A stretch of DNA of 64,000 bases from Ignavibacteria bacterium (lineage in GTDB: Bacteria > Bacteroidota > Ignavibacteria > Tepidaquicellales > Tepidaquicellaceae): positions 558,001-622,000 of the forward strand of contig JADJMZ010000003.1 of assembly GCA_016709315.1 (NCBI GenBank). The letters are read 5' to 3'. A program made the position numbers and the translations under genes. The notes under the pieces are model-generated. The model was not told the DNA's origin, made no database searches, and saw nothing but the letters and a program-made list of their open reading frames with translations. How positions within the stretch are numbered: the stretch's first letter is position 1; each line of letters opens with the position of its first letter. Positions 39,201-48,116 of the stretch are shown in pieces.

Positions 39201-40436
39201 TTTAAACTTTCTCTTACTGCTTCTAATCCGATAAGTAACAGCGGAACATTTAATACTACGACTGCAGCAGTCGAATATAACGGAACTTCATTGCAGAGTA
39301 TTTCCACAACTAATATTACATATAATAAATTAAGAATAAATAATTCTGCAGGAACTTCTTTGCCGAATGCAACAACAGTAAATGATTCATTGTCCGTTAT
39401 TCTTGGTGACCTGAATCTAAATGGATTTGTACTGACTCTTGCACCGGCAGGATATTTAACTGAGACAACCGGAAATACTGTAACAGGGACTTCAGGTTAT
39501 ATTACAACAACAAGAACACTGAACGCACCTTCAGCATTGAATGTAGCCGGACTTGGCGCAGTATTAACAACTGCAGTAAATTTAGGAAGCACGGAAATCA
39601 GAAGAGGTCATGCAGTTCAGAGCGGACTTGGCGGGAACACAAGTTTCCTCCGATATTTTGATATAACTCCTGCAACAAACACAGGACTTAATGCAACATT
39701 GGTTTATAAGTATGATGATTCGGAACTCAACGGAAAAGTAGAATCTGCATCATCGTTGTTTAAGTCAACAAATTCCGGGACGAACTGGACTTCACAGGGC
39801 GGGACAGTAAATACTTCAGCCAATACAATTACGCTTTCCGGAATAGGTTCTTTTTCAAGATGGTCAGCGAGTTCAGTAGCTGCTGTTGCAGCTCAGATAA
39901 AATTAATAATGGAAGGATTCTATAATCCCGGAACAGGCAAATTAAATAAGAGAGATACGGTGAGAGCATATCTGAGAAATATTACAACTCCTTTTGCAAT
40001 TATAGATTCTGCAAAATCAGTAATTGATTCAGTTACTTTTACAGGCAGTTTTCTTTTTACAAATACAGCGAGCGGCACTTATTACATTCAGACAAAACAC
40101 AGAAACTCAATCGAGACATGGAGCAAATCCGGAGGTCAGCCATATACTTTAGGCAGCGTTTTGAGTTATGATTTTACAAGCGCTGCTGCGCAGTCATACG
40201 GAAATAATATGATACAGGTAAATGCTTCGCCGCTCAGATTCGGGGTTTATAGCGGAGATATCAATCAGGACGGCACTGTAGATGCATCAGACGTAAGTGA
40301 AGTTGATAATGATTCCTATAACTCGCTCAGCGGATATGTCAGAACCGATGTTACAGGAGATAATTTTGTAGATGCTACGGATGTCAGTATCATAGATAAT
40401 AATGCCAATAGTTCGGTAAACTTGGTTAGACCATGA
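36264..40436 (+). CDS. Large exported beta-helix-like protein with dockerin-like C-terminal module
   Basis: 1390 residues from a TTG start with AAAGGAGAATAGAA before it. Signal peptide (IAMLIAVTFLLNGSAYSAN). Residues about 90-1000 hold five units of roughly 175 residues (pattern KVNTGTxTxYNDxSPxIAxF, TIDAGATL, NNGTITSxG, TFTSNxITIG), an autotransporter/adhesin-like beta-helix. A T9SS tail is absent. Instead residues about 1212-1390 form the alternative module: EGFYNPGTGKLNKRDTVRAY, HRNSIETWSKSGG, then two calcium-loop-like repeats (DINQDGTVDASD and DVTGDNFVDATD) and a final NLVRP. Probably a surface adhesin or S-layer-like protein. Confidence 0.88.
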   Translation: MKKLILKIAMLIAVTFLLNGSAYSANEYFRSVNSGNWNSNSTWQMSTNGGGTWFAATSTPTDTSGPITIQSPNTVTVSVNVNADQLTVNNGGILSVNTSIVFTLKDGSGEDLLLNPGGIVSGAGTFQTQGTEVSINVRNGSTFSTALKVNTGKLTSYDSSSPNIAYYNGTMTIDAGAVLNVLSGGYKIQARNNVTNNGEITSNAGGIFYMSGLSLINNDTIKGDNVIFDDTTSLSGTGAYTSNDISIAGTGNVSLANNLTFSPASNFNINSGGVLNLNTRTFTFNRGTFFLLTGGTVLNSGIFQTQSVVSLILRNGTSFNAPLKVNTGTATSYNDGFPNIANYNGTLTIDAGATFTSQSGGYTNRIYGNVTNNGTISGNNFIMRGPSLTNNGSISSVNFQFDSVTSVTSTGTYTSNTITIGETGNITLISNVTFTPGSSFSVSNGGVFNPGAKTFTFASGSFILNTGAVVSGSGPSAGTMQSQNNVNFIFRNGSTFNSAIKVNTGILTAYNDQSPFIAVFSGSIAVDAGATLTQISGGYTTKSMNTVTNNGTITSPNGGNSFRMRGNLFINNSSVTCQNLYFDSTTTLTGTGTYTGQSINIGTSGNVTLANNITFSPVIDFDIDGILNLNTKTLTFNSGTFRTNSGGTVLNSGLFQTQGSVSVINRNSSAFNAPFKVSSGTTLAYNNVSPFFAVFNGPITVDAGATLTGSNGGYTLQANNTVTNNGIIAGSGTHNFRMKGSSLVNNNSITSYELTFDSTTTVSGAGTFTSSLITIGGSGNVSLGSNVTISPVNNFTVNTGGILNPNAFTFTATGALYFNNGSSVTNSGIFRTQGSTNLICKAGCSFNPPLKINTGTTFLYDNGSPFIGTVNGIITVDAGAVLSCLNGGYTVRANNDVINNGTITASGSPLFRMYGTNFTNNGSINFSNFNFESGAHTLSGTGSWLTNADIISGSTLTLTSNHQMHSVNVNAGGTFNLSTFKLSLTASNPISNSGTFNTTTAAVEYNGTSLQSISTTNITYNKLRINNSAGTSLPNATTVNDSLSVILGDLNLNGFVLTLAPAGYLTETTGNTVTGTSGYITTTRTLNAPSALNVAGLGAVLTTAVNLGSTEIRRGHAVQSGLGGNTSFLRYFDITPATNTGLNATLVYKYDDSELNGKVESASSLFKSTNSGTNWTSQGGTVNTSANTITLSGIGSFSRWSASSVAAVAAQIKLIMEGFYNPGTGKLNKRDTVRAYLRNITTPFAIIDSAKSVIDSVTFTGSFLFTNTASGTYYIQTKHRNSIETWSKSGGQPYTLGSVLSYDFTSAAAQSYGNNMIQVNASPLRFGVYSGDINQDGTVDASDVSEVDNDSYNSLSGYVRTDVTGDNFVDATDVSIIDNNANSSVNLVRP

Positions 40437-40533
40437 GTGTATCGAGTGTATTGAGTGTATTGAGTGTATTAAGTGTATTGAGTGTGTTGAGTGTGTTGAG
40501 TGTGTTGAGTGTGTAGAGTGTGTTAAAGTGAAG
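40433..40533. repeat. 10-bp GAGTGTGTTG array
   Basis: About nine copies of GAGTGTATTG/GAGTGTGTTG overlapping the stop codon of the beta-helix gene. Confidence 0.88.
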
Positions 40534-40545
40534 TCTGAAATATTT

Positions 40546-40590
40546 TTGATAATTCTATGGCATTTGGTAATTTAACAATACATATCTTTT
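40546..40590 (+). promoter_or_regulatory. Promoter P6: double repeat plus TATCTTTT box
   Basis: TTGATAATTCT, ATGGCATTTGG, 15 bases, TATCTTTT (40583-40590). Lies about 75 bases before the start at 40665. Confidence 0.75.
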
Positions 40591-40664
40591 ATTAAGAAAA
40601 AGAATGTGTAATAAGTCTTAAATAAGACAGAAAAAGTTTGTATTGGACATGAGGAGATAATAAG

Positions 40665-42791
40665 TTGAAAAACATAAATAAAATATTTGCTCTGGCTTTT
40701 TTGATTACACAAATTGTTCATTGCTCTTTGAACATTGATAATTGCAAAGCGCAGTGGGTGCAAACTAACGGACCTTATGGAGGTGATATCCGGTCATTCG
40801 CTGTATCAGGCACGAATCTCTTTGCAGCGAATTATGGCGGTGGTGTCTATCTTTCGACCAACAACGGCACAAACTGGACTGGGGTTAATAACGGCTTGAC
40901 GAGCATTTCTGTCATTTCTATTGCTGTCTCAGGCACGAATCTTTTTGCAGGAACTTATGGACAAGGCCTCTTTCGATCTACCAACAACGGCATAAACTGG
41001 ACCTTGGTGAATAACGGCTTGCCGAACAATACAGTCTGGTCTTTTGCCGTCTCGGGCACGAATCTCTTTGCCGGGATTTATGGCGGAGTCTATCTATCGA
41101 CAAACAACGGCACTAACTGGACTGCCGTAAATAATGGCTTGACGAGCACTTCTGTCATTTCATTTGCTGTCTCAGGCACGAATCTTTTTGCCGGAACTTA
41201 TGGACATGGCGTCTTTCTAACTACCAACAACGGCACAAACTGGACTTTGGTGAATAACGGCTTGACGAGCAATAATGTCCAATCTCTTGCCTTCTCAGGC
41301 ACAAATCTTTTTGCCGCAACTGATGTCGGCGGCGTCTTTCTCTCGACTAACAACGGCACTAACTGGATTGCGGTGAATAACGGCTTGACGAACAATTATG
41401 TCCGGGCTCTTGCCTTCTCTGGTACGAATCTCTTTGCCGGAACTTTTGGCGGCGGAGTCTTTCTCTCTACAAACAATGGCACAAGCTGGACTGCAGTGAA
41501 TAATGCCTTGAGGAGCACTTATATCAATTCTCTTACAGTCTCCGGCACGAAACTTTTTGCAGGGACCAGGGAGGGCGGTGTATTTTTGTCGACCAACAAC
41601 GGCACAAACTGGACTGCTGTGAATAACGGATTGACGCCCACTTATGTCTATTCATTTGCCGTCTCGGGCGCGAATCTTTTTGCCGGAACTGATGTCGGCG
41701 GCGTCTATAGATCTACTAACAACGGCACAAGCTGGACTGATGTGAATACCGGCACGACGAACACTTTCGTCCGTGCTCTTGCCTTCTCAGAAATGAATCT
41801 CTTTGCCGGAATTTATGTCGGCGGCGTCTTTAGATCTGCCAACAACGGCACAAACTGGACTGCAGTCAATAATGGTATGACGAGCAATAATGTTTCGTCA
41901 TTTGCTGTCTCGGGTACCAATCTCTTTGCCGGGTCTGGTTTTGATGGTGTCTTTCTTTCTACCAACAACGGCGCAAACTGGACTGCAGTGAATAACGGCT
42001 TAACAGGCTATTATGTTGTATCTCTTGCCGTCTCTGGCACGAATCTGTTTGCAGGGACCAGCAATGGCGGAGTATTTCTATCAACCAACAACGGCACTAG
42101 CTGGACTGCGGTTAATAACGGCTTGGCAAACATTGATTTCACGTCTCTTGCCGTTTCAGGTACGAATGTCTTTGTGGGATCTTGGGGCACCGTCGTCGGC
42201 GGAGTCTATAGATCGACCAACAACGGCACAAGCTGGACTGTGGTTAATAACGGCTTGACGAACACTGATGTCCAGTCTCTTGCCGTTTCAGGCGAGAATA
42301 TATTTGCTGCGACTTATTTAGGAGGCGTCTTTCGAACTACCAACAACGGCACATTTTGGATTGCGGTGAATTCCGGTTTGACGAATACTGATGTCAGGAC
42401 TCTTGCCATCTCAGGCACACATCTGTATGCCGCGACTTATAAAAGCGGCGTATGGAGACGGCCTTTGTCGGAGTTAATCTCAGTCCAAAGTCTATCCACC
42501 GAAGTGCCGGAGGAATTCAGTCTGGAGCAGAACTATCCGAATCCGTTTAATCCGGTCACGAATTTGGAATTTGGAATTCCCGCTTCGCGAGGCGAGTCGG
42601 ATTTGGGATTTGTTTCTTTGAAGGTTTATGATTTACTTGGAAAAGAAGTCTCAACTTTAGTTAATGAAAAATTAAATCCCGGGACTTACAGAGTTGAGTT
42701 TAATGGAAGTAGTTTGCCGAGCGGAGTTTATTTTTACAGGCTTACTGCCGGAGATTTTACGGATACGAAGAGGATGATGCTGATCAGGTGA
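40665..42791 (+). CDS. Exported 14-unit BNR-like propeller protein with T9SS tail, highly uniform repeats
   Basis: 708 residues from a TTG start (GAGGAG at 40651). Signal peptide (IFALAFLITQIVHCSLNIDN), 14 units of about 41 residues (123 bp), nearly identical in most positions (SFAVSGTNLFAGT, VFLSTNNGTNWTAVNNGLTS). A T9SS tail follows (SLEQNYPNPFNPVTNLEFGI). It contains an extra PASRGE (42579-42596, 18 bp) before SDLGFVSLKVYD. The unit DNA is more GC-rich and more uniform than in the paralogues, suggesting recent expansion or gene conversion. Confidence 0.92.
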   Translation: MKNINKIFALAFLITQIVHCSLNIDNCKAQWVQTNGPYGGDIRSFAVSGTNLFAANYGGGVYLSTNNGTNWTGVNNGLTSISVISIAVSGTNLFAGTYGQGLFRSTNNGINWTLVNNGLPNNTVWSFAVSGTNLFAGIYGGVYLSTNNGTNWTAVNNGLTSTSVISFAVSGTNLFAGTYGHGVFLTTNNGTNWTLVNNGLTSNNVQSLAFSGTNLFAATDVGGVFLSTNNGTNWIAVNNGLTNNYVRALAFSGTNLFAGTFGGGVFLSTNNGTSWTAVNNALRSTYINSLTVSGTKLFAGTREGGVFLSTNNGTNWTAVNNGLTPTYVYSFAVSGANLFAGTDVGGVYRSTNNGTSWTDVNTGTTNTFVRALAFSEMNLFAGIYVGGVFRSANNGTNWTAVNNGMTSNNVSSFAVSGTNLFAGSGFDGVFLSTNNGANWTAVNNGLTGYYVVSLAVSGTNLFAGTSNGGVFLSTNNGTSWTAVNNGLANIDFTSLAVSGTNVFVGSWGTVVGGVYRSTNNGTSWTVVNNGLTNTDVQSLAVSGENIFAATYLGGVFRTTNNGTFWIAVNSGLTNTDVRTLAISGTHLYAATYKSGVWRRPLSELISVQSLSTEVPEEFSLEQNYPNPFNPVTNLEFGIPASRGESDLGFVSLKVYDLLGKEVSTLVNEKLNPGTYRVEFNGSSLPSGVYFYRLTAGDFTDTKRMMLIR
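42579..42596 (+). repeat. 18-bp GC-rich in-frame insertion in a T9SS tail
   Basis: CCCGCTTCGCGAGGCGAG codes PASRGE between GI and SDLGF, where paralogues read GISDLGF without a gap. It shares the PASR start with the insertion at 33148. Confidence 0.75.
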
Positions 42792-43002
42792 TTCTAGGAA
42801 TTTTTATATAGTTAATTTACTCAAGTTAATTGATTAAATATTAAAAAAGAAAATTGCCATAAATTTCATATTAACCACGAACTAAAAAATTGGTAAGATA
42901 TTGATTTATGTTTGATGAAAAACTTCAGGGTTCTGTGGAGTAAACATGAGTTAATTAATACATCATTAAAACACCAAAGTTTACCTGATCAGTTTTAAAA
43001 AC

Positions 43003-43374
43003 TCAAAAATCAAACTTGTCAATCAATACATCATTAATGAATACTCTTATCTGATATGAGTCATGTGACTCTGTCTTCCCGTTTGAATCTGTAGTTGTTG
43101 TTGATTTCCTGAAACCGTTCATCATCACTTTCTTCCCGCGGTATTTGCCGGATTTTTCTATATTATCTCCAAAGAGCGGAAATGATTCTTTGATAACCAC
43201 GGAATCATTTATAGTGCAGACAAACTCTTCAGTAACGGATGGCTTTTTAATTACATTTACTTTCCATGCTTCGCTGTCGTCTGTTGGCTTATACATTGTT
43301 GATTGTGTGGACGTGCAGCCCGCAGCAATCAATAACAGCATTAAGAATACATAACGGTAAAATAATTTTTTCAT
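43003..43374 (-). CDS. Small lipoprotein, function unknown
   Basis: 123 residues. The N-terminus is a lipoprotein signal with lipobox LLIAAGC (MKKLFYRYVFLMLLLIAAGC), so it should be anchored in a membrane. The body is beta-rich, with FVCTINDSVVIKESFPLFG and MMNGFRKSTTTTDSNGKTE, ending INDVLIDKFDF. It is the only minus-strand gene between the two large exported genes around it. I recognise no family. Confidence 0.75.
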   Translation of the reverse strand: MKKLFYRYVFLMLLLIAAGCTSTQSTMYKPTDDSEAWKVNVIKKPSVTEEFVCTINDSVVIKESFPLFGDNIEKSGKYRGKKVMMNGFRKSTTTTDSNGKTESHDSYQIRVFINDVLIDKFDF

Positions 43375-43601
43375 TAATTGATATTTTATTTTGTAATTGA
43401 AATTTCCGGATGTGGAAATATAATAATTATATTAAATAATCATAATGAAGTAAAATTAGCAGGTAACAACATTTGTGGATAAGGAGTCTGAGTTAAATCG
43501 GAAAAAAGAATTAATAATTTTCTGTCCGTGCCATAATTTGTAAATCTCAAATCAGTTATAATTTAGTTAATTTAACTTATATAAAAACTTAATCTTCCAT
43601 T

Positions 43602-46322
43602 ATGAAAACATTCCTATTATTTTTATTCTTTATATTTTATTCTGTCTCTTCAGCACAGGATCTTAAAATTAAAAACAATCCCTACGACAATGCGGACGAA
43701 CAGACCAAAAGCAGAAAAGCATTTCAGCGCGAGAGATGGTTTTACGAGCAGAGGATGTATCCGGATAATTTTATACCGAAGGATGCATATAAGAAAGCAT
43801 ACGAACAGCGTGAAGCCATGAGAGTTCAAAAAGGATATTCAATGTCTAACCCTTTTAACACATGGACTAATATTGGTCCGACTACAGGATTCTATTTCGC
43901 ATATTCCAATATTACTTCCAGAATGCCTACGGTTAAGTATGATCCGAACAATCCGAACGTTATATATGTCGGTACTGCATTCGGGGGAGTCTGGAAAACA
44001 ACTGATGAAGGAGTTACCTGGTCTTCGAAATCTGATTTTGAAGTTTCATTATCTTCGGGTTCAATTGCTATTGATCCTTCAAATACAAATATCATTTATT
44101 ACGGAACAGGCGAGGCGACATACAGCGCTGCCTCATATTACGGACGAGGATTGCTGAAATCAACTGACGGCGGAAATACCTGGACGAATTATACTTCAGG
44201 GCTTGAATCTTTATCATTTTTTACAAGAATCAACATAAGACCCGGTCACAGCAATGAACTACTCTGCGCACTCGGAAACAGAAGCAGTCTCGGCGTTAAC
44301 GGAGGCTTATACAGAAGCACTAACGGTGGAGTGTCATGGAATCTGCTTGCTTCAGGAAGGTGTGATGACGTTATATTCTCTCCCGGAGGAGATACAGCTT
44401 ATGCAATAGGAAGCGGAACAGGATATCTGATATCAACTAACGGAGGAAGTTCTTTCTCTGCCAATGGCTCAATTACAGCAGGAACAAGAAATCACATCGC
44501 TGTAGCAAAATCTTCACCAAATATACTTTATTATGCAAAGCACAGCGGAAGCACTATAACTGTTTTTAAATCCACTAATGGCGGATTTAACTTTTCACAG
44601 ATTGTTACAGGACAGAATTTCAGCGGAAGTCAGGCATGGTATGATTTTTACATGCATATAAGTCCGCACGATGCTAATCTTGCTTTTGTTGGTTCGGTCG
44701 ATGCGTGGCGGACAACAAACGGCGGCGCAACAAATTTTACAAATGTAACCAACGGATACGGAGGCGGAAACGTACATGTGGATCAGCATAACGTGGATTT
44801 TCATCCGACAGATCCGAATAAAATGGTATGCGTCAATGACGGCGGGATCTGGAAATCAACAGATAAAGGTGCTACATGGATAAATATAAATAATGCATTA
44901 ACTCTTACGCAATTTTACAGGATCGCTTCCAACCCTTCCAATGCAAATCAGATACTCGGAGGCACACAGGACAACGGAACACAGCAGACTTTTGGCACAC
45001 TTAACTGGACAGCTGCTTTCGGCGGGGATGGAGGGGAAGTTTGTTTTCATGCTGTTAATAATAATTACATACTTGGAGAAACTCAGAATAACGGAGTATA
45101 CAGATCATCTAACGGAGGTAGTTCATTTGTATCGGCTACTTCAGGATTAAGCGGCACCGGGTCGTGGGTGGGACCTTTGATATCACATCCTGACTCTGCA
45201 GGAATATTTTATACAGCAAGGGCGCAGGTTTTTAAAACGATAAACTGGGGAGCAACCTGGACTGCAATATCTTCAGGTACAAGCGGAACAATAAGAGAAA
45301 TGGGAATCTGCAAATCTTCTCCCAATGTAATGTATGCTACATCAGGCAGTTCTGTTTACCGTTCGACAAACAGAGGATATACTTACGCAAATGTCACAAC
45401 CGGATTACCTGCAAGGACCATAACCAGTGTCTATGCACACCCAGATTCAGCATTAGTTGCAGTGATTACTTTCTCGGGTTTTGGATCAGGCAAGATCTAT
45501 AAGACCACAAACGGAGGAAGTTCATGGTTCAGCATCAGCGGGAACCTTCCTGATTCTCCTGCTAATGATGCACTGATATATTATCCGGGAGTTTCTACAA
45601 GTACATATTTTATTGCAATGGATATAGGTGTTTTTGTTTCAGGTGATTTTGGAAATACATGGTTTGAATTGTCAAACGGACTGCCGAATACAGTTGCAAT
45701 GCACATGGATTATCATGCTGCAACCAACAAACTGAGGATAGGAACACACGGCAGGGGAGTCTGGGAAATTCAGCTTGACGGAATTTATAATATTTCAGTA
45801 ATACCAGAAGGATATATGAATACAGTTCTGAATAAACTTAATAAAAAAGACACAGTAAGAGCATATTTAAGAAATGTTGTATCGCCTTATAACATAATAG
45901 ATTCAGCAAATGCAACAATAGATTCGCTTACATTTACAGGTCATTTTGTTTTTGCAAATGCGCCTTCAGGAAATTATTACATATCAGTCAGACACAGAAA
46001 TTCAACTGAGACATGGAGTAAAAGCGGAGGAGAGCCGTTTACGCAGAGCGGATTCATCAGTTATGATTTCACTGCTTCTTCTTCACAGGCATACGGTAAC
46101 AATCTAAAACTTACAGGCAGCAAATATTGCATTTACAGCGGTGACATTAATCAGGACGACATTATAGACGCTTCAGATCTGAGCGAAACTGATAATGCTG
46201 CACTAAATTCGTTAAGCGGCTATGTCAGGACAGATGTTACGGGAGACAATATAGTAGATGCAGATGATGTCAGTATTGTGGATAATAATGCTTTTAATTT
46301 AATTAGTGTGATAAGACCGTGA
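43602..46322 (+). CDS. Exported BNR/sortilin-like protein with dockerin-like C-terminal module
   Basis: 906 residues: signal peptide (LLFLFFIFYSVSSAQ), an N-terminal stretch rich in charged residues (KSRKAFQRERWFYEQRMYP), then a VPS10/BNR-type propeller region with GVWKTTDEGVTWSS, LLKSTDGGNTW, GIWKSTDKGATW and HGRGVWEIQLDG. This is a different subfamily from the 7/14-unit proteins; similar domains occur in glycoside hydrolases and in secreted proteins of unknown role. Residues about 733-906 are the alternative module (KKDTVRAYLRNVVSPY, HRNSTETWSKSGG, SGDINQDDIIDASDLS, DVTGDNIVDADDVS, ending SVIRP). Confidence 0.88.
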   Translation: MKTFLLFLFFIFYSVSSAQDLKIKNNPYDNADEQTKSRKAFQRERWFYEQRMYPDNFIPKDAYKKAYEQREAMRVQKGYSMSNPFNTWTNIGPTTGFYFAYSNITSRMPTVKYDPNNPNVIYVGTAFGGVWKTTDEGVTWSSKSDFEVSLSSGSIAIDPSNTNIIYYGTGEATYSAASYYGRGLLKSTDGGNTWTNYTSGLESLSFFTRINIRPGHSNELLCALGNRSSLGVNGGLYRSTNGGVSWNLLASGRCDDVIFSPGGDTAYAIGSGTGYLISTNGGSSFSANGSITAGTRNHIAVAKSSPNILYYAKHSGSTITVFKSTNGGFNFSQIVTGQNFSGSQAWYDFYMHISPHDANLAFVGSVDAWRTTNGGATNFTNVTNGYGGGNVHVDQHNVDFHPTDPNKMVCVNDGGIWKSTDKGATWININNALTLTQFYRIASNPSNANQILGGTQDNGTQQTFGTLNWTAAFGGDGGEVCFHAVNNNYILGETQNNGVYRSSNGGSSFVSATSGLSGTGSWVGPLISHPDSAGIFYTARAQVFKTINWGATWTAISSGTSGTIREMGICKSSPNVMYATSGSSVYRSTNRGYTYANVTTGLPARTITSVYAHPDSALVAVITFSGFGSGKIYKTTNGGSSWFSISGNLPDSPANDALIYYPGVSTSTYFIAMDIGVFVSGDFGNTWFELSNGLPNTVAMHMDYHAATNKLRIGTHGRGVWEIQLDGIYNISVIPEGYMNTVLNKLNKKDTVRAYLRNVVSPYNIIDSANATIDSLTFTGHFVFANAPSGNYYISVRHRNSTETWSKSGGEPFTQSGFISYDFTASSSQAYGNNLKLTGSKYCIYSGDINQDDIIDASDLSETDNAALNSLSGYVRTDVTGDNIVDADDVSIVDNNAFNLISVIRP

Positions 46323-46464
46323 CTTCAATTTGGAATTTGGGATTTCGGATTTGGAATTTTTGATTTGGAATCAATTTCAGATTTTAGATTTATGATTTTT
46401 GATTTGACTGGCAAACAGAGTAAATGATTTTACGGATACAAAGAGGATACTTCTTTTGAAATAA
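46323..46464 (+). pseudogene. Decayed T9SS tail downstream of a dockerin-module gene
   Basis: After the stop, ATTTGGA/ATTTCGG heptamers (46327-46360) are followed by a frame reading FMIFDLTGKQS, corresponding to LKVYDLLGKEV of a tail. Then, in another frame, GATTTTACGGATACAAAGAG codes DFTDTKR and continues to ILLLK and a stop at 46464. The middle is lost. This is a fossil of a T9SS tail next to a gene that now uses the other module. Confidence 0.75.
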
Positions 46465-46492
46465 ATACAGATTCTTTTTAAAAAGAATTTTT

Positions 46493-46565
46493 AACCACAG
46501 AGTAACTAATACACAAGGAAAAGATTGAATTCAACTTTGTGTTTTAGTGAGTCTGTGGTTTTTTT
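46493..46565 (+). terminator. Long imperfect hairpin with T-run
   Basis: AACCACAGAGTAACTAATAC at 46493 pairs imperfectly with the stretch ending AGTCTGTGGTT at 46560, followed by TTTTT. Roughly 20 pairs. Probably a terminator; it resembles dispersed ACCACAGAG repeats in many genomes. Confidence 0.65.
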
Positions 46566-46627
46566 ATTTATATCTTAATATTATTCATTTCAGATGGTGT
46601 TGACCATATTTTAATGCAAAATAAGTT

Positions 46628-46672
46628 TTGACAATTCTATGACAATTGGAAATTTATTAATACATATCTTTG
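46628..46672 (+). promoter_or_regulatory. Promoter P7: double GACAAT repeat plus TATCTTTG box
   Basis: TTGACAATTCT, ATGACAATTGG, 15 bases, TATCTTTG (46665-46672). The best match to the family consensus. It stands about 80 bases before the radical SAM gene. Confidence 0.85.
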
Positions 46673-46749
46673 ATTAAGGAAAAGAAAGTGTAGCAATTTT
46701 AAAAAAGAAGATTTCAAAAGTTGTTAATTGTTTAAAAGGAGAATTTTAT

Positions 46750-48078
46750 ATGAATAAGAAAATTTATTTCATACAGCCGACTTATCAAACTTCAGACGGC
46801 ACATTGTTAAAAGGCGACAGTCTTTATGTTCATTCGCTTGCAATGCCTGCATTAAGCGCTGCAACGCCTCCGGACTGGAAAAAAATTGTTGTGCTTCAGT
46901 ATTTTGAAGATATTGATTACGATACGGATGCTTCCGTAATTGCAATAACTTCAATGGGATATGATATCGCACAGGGTATTGAAATTGCAAGAGAGTTCAG
47001 GAGAAGGAACAAGACAGTTATATTCGGCGGATACCAGGCGCATTTCAGTTCGCATTTATTAAAAGATGTGTGCGACTGCGTTGTGCATGGTAATCCGGGT
47101 CCGAAAGAAATGAAAAAGATTTTATCTGATGCAGAGAATAATAAGCTTCAGAAAGAATACCATTTCGGTATCGACATTAATTTTGCTTTTGATTACTCGG
47201 TCTTATCAGATAAGAATATAACATTTATGCCTGTACTGTGCAGCATTGGTTGCATTAATGACTGTGATTTCTGCTGCACCGCTGCTGTGTATAAAGGTCA
47301 TTGCCGGCTCAGAAAAATTAAATTTGTAATTGAAGACCTTAAGAGCATAAGCAGGATCTCAAAGAAAGCCGGCTTTGTGGATAATAACATTTACAATAAC
47401 CGTGAATATCTCCTGAAACTTTTGAAAGCTATAATTGATAACAATATTAAACTCAAATGGGGAGCACAGATAACAGTTGATGTAGGCGATGATCGGGAAG
47501 TATTGTATTATCTGCACAAAGCAGGATGCAGGTTATTGTTCATTGGCATGGAAACAGTGAATCAGGAAAATCTTGCCGGAGTAAATAAAAAGTATTTGGT
47601 TCAGAGTTATAAAGAGAGACTTAAAAATATTAATAAAAGCGGTATCAAGGTTGCAGGATACTTTATGTTCGGATTCGATAAAGACACTACTGAAACTCCT
47701 GAGATGCTTTATGATTTCATCAGTTCGGTAAAAGTATCAATACCAATTTTAAACATTCTGATACCCGTACCCGGAACAAGAATCTTTCAGCGCTTAAAAG
47801 AAGAGAACAGAATATTGTTTAAAGAGGAGCAGGATCTGCTGAAGAACAACAGCTTTTACAATTCCGCCTGCAACACATGTTTCTTTATTCCCAAATTAAT
47901 GACAGCCAAAGAAGCTGAACTTGGATTTCTGGAATTGTACGGAAAGCTTGCGGGTTATTTTCAGATCATAAAACGTTCTTTATGCTTTAATCCTGTCATG
48001 ATGGCATTTCTTCTGGGGATGAATATTATTTTCAGAAAAGAATATTTGGACATGAAAAGAAAACATGAATTAGTTTGA
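46750..48078 (+). CDS. B12-binding-domain radical SAM protein
   Basis: 442 residues with AAAGGAGAATTTTAT before the ATG. The first 140 residues form a cobalamin-binding-like fold (VIAITSMGYDIAQG, KTVIFGGYQAHF); the His of the classical DxHxxG is not evident. The radical SAM cluster motif is CINDCDFC (Cys168, Cys172, Cys175), followed by a TIM-barrel pattern (FVDNNIYNNREYLLKLLKAI, GAQITVDVGDDREVL, LFIGMETVNQENLAGVNK) and a C-terminal region like that of hopanoid- and lipid-modifying members. The reaction cannot be assigned; methyl or carbon-chain transfer to a lipid or natural product is plausible. It converges on the YiiX-like gene, 38 bp away. Confidence 0.88.
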   Translation: MNKKIYFIQPTYQTSDGTLLKGDSLYVHSLAMPALSAATPPDWKKIVVLQYFEDIDYDTDASVIAITSMGYDIAQGIEIAREFRRRNKTVIFGGYQAHFSSHLLKDVCDCVVHGNPGPKEMKKILSDAENNKLQKEYHFGIDINFAFDYSVLSDKNITFMPVLCSIGCINDCDFCCTAAVYKGHCRLRKIKFVIEDLKSISRISKKAGFVDNNIYNNREYLLKLLKAIIDNNIKLKWGAQITVDVGDDREVLYYLHKAGCRLLFIGMETVNQENLAGVNKKYLVQSYKERLKNINKSGIKVAGYFMFGFDKDTTETPEMLYDFISSVKVSIPILNILIPVPGTRIFQRLKEENRILFKEEQDLLKNNSFYNSACNTCFFIPKLMTAKEAELGFLELYGKLAGYFQIIKRSLCFNPVMMAFLLGMNIIFRKEYLDMKRKHELV

Positions 48079-48116
48079 AATCCCGGGAGAAAATAAAATC
48101 TGTTTCCGGAAAACTA

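Noticed and set aside
42860..42900. TAACCACGAACT stretch as a second terminator like that at 46493
   Set aside because: No matching second arm or T-run was found within 100 bases.
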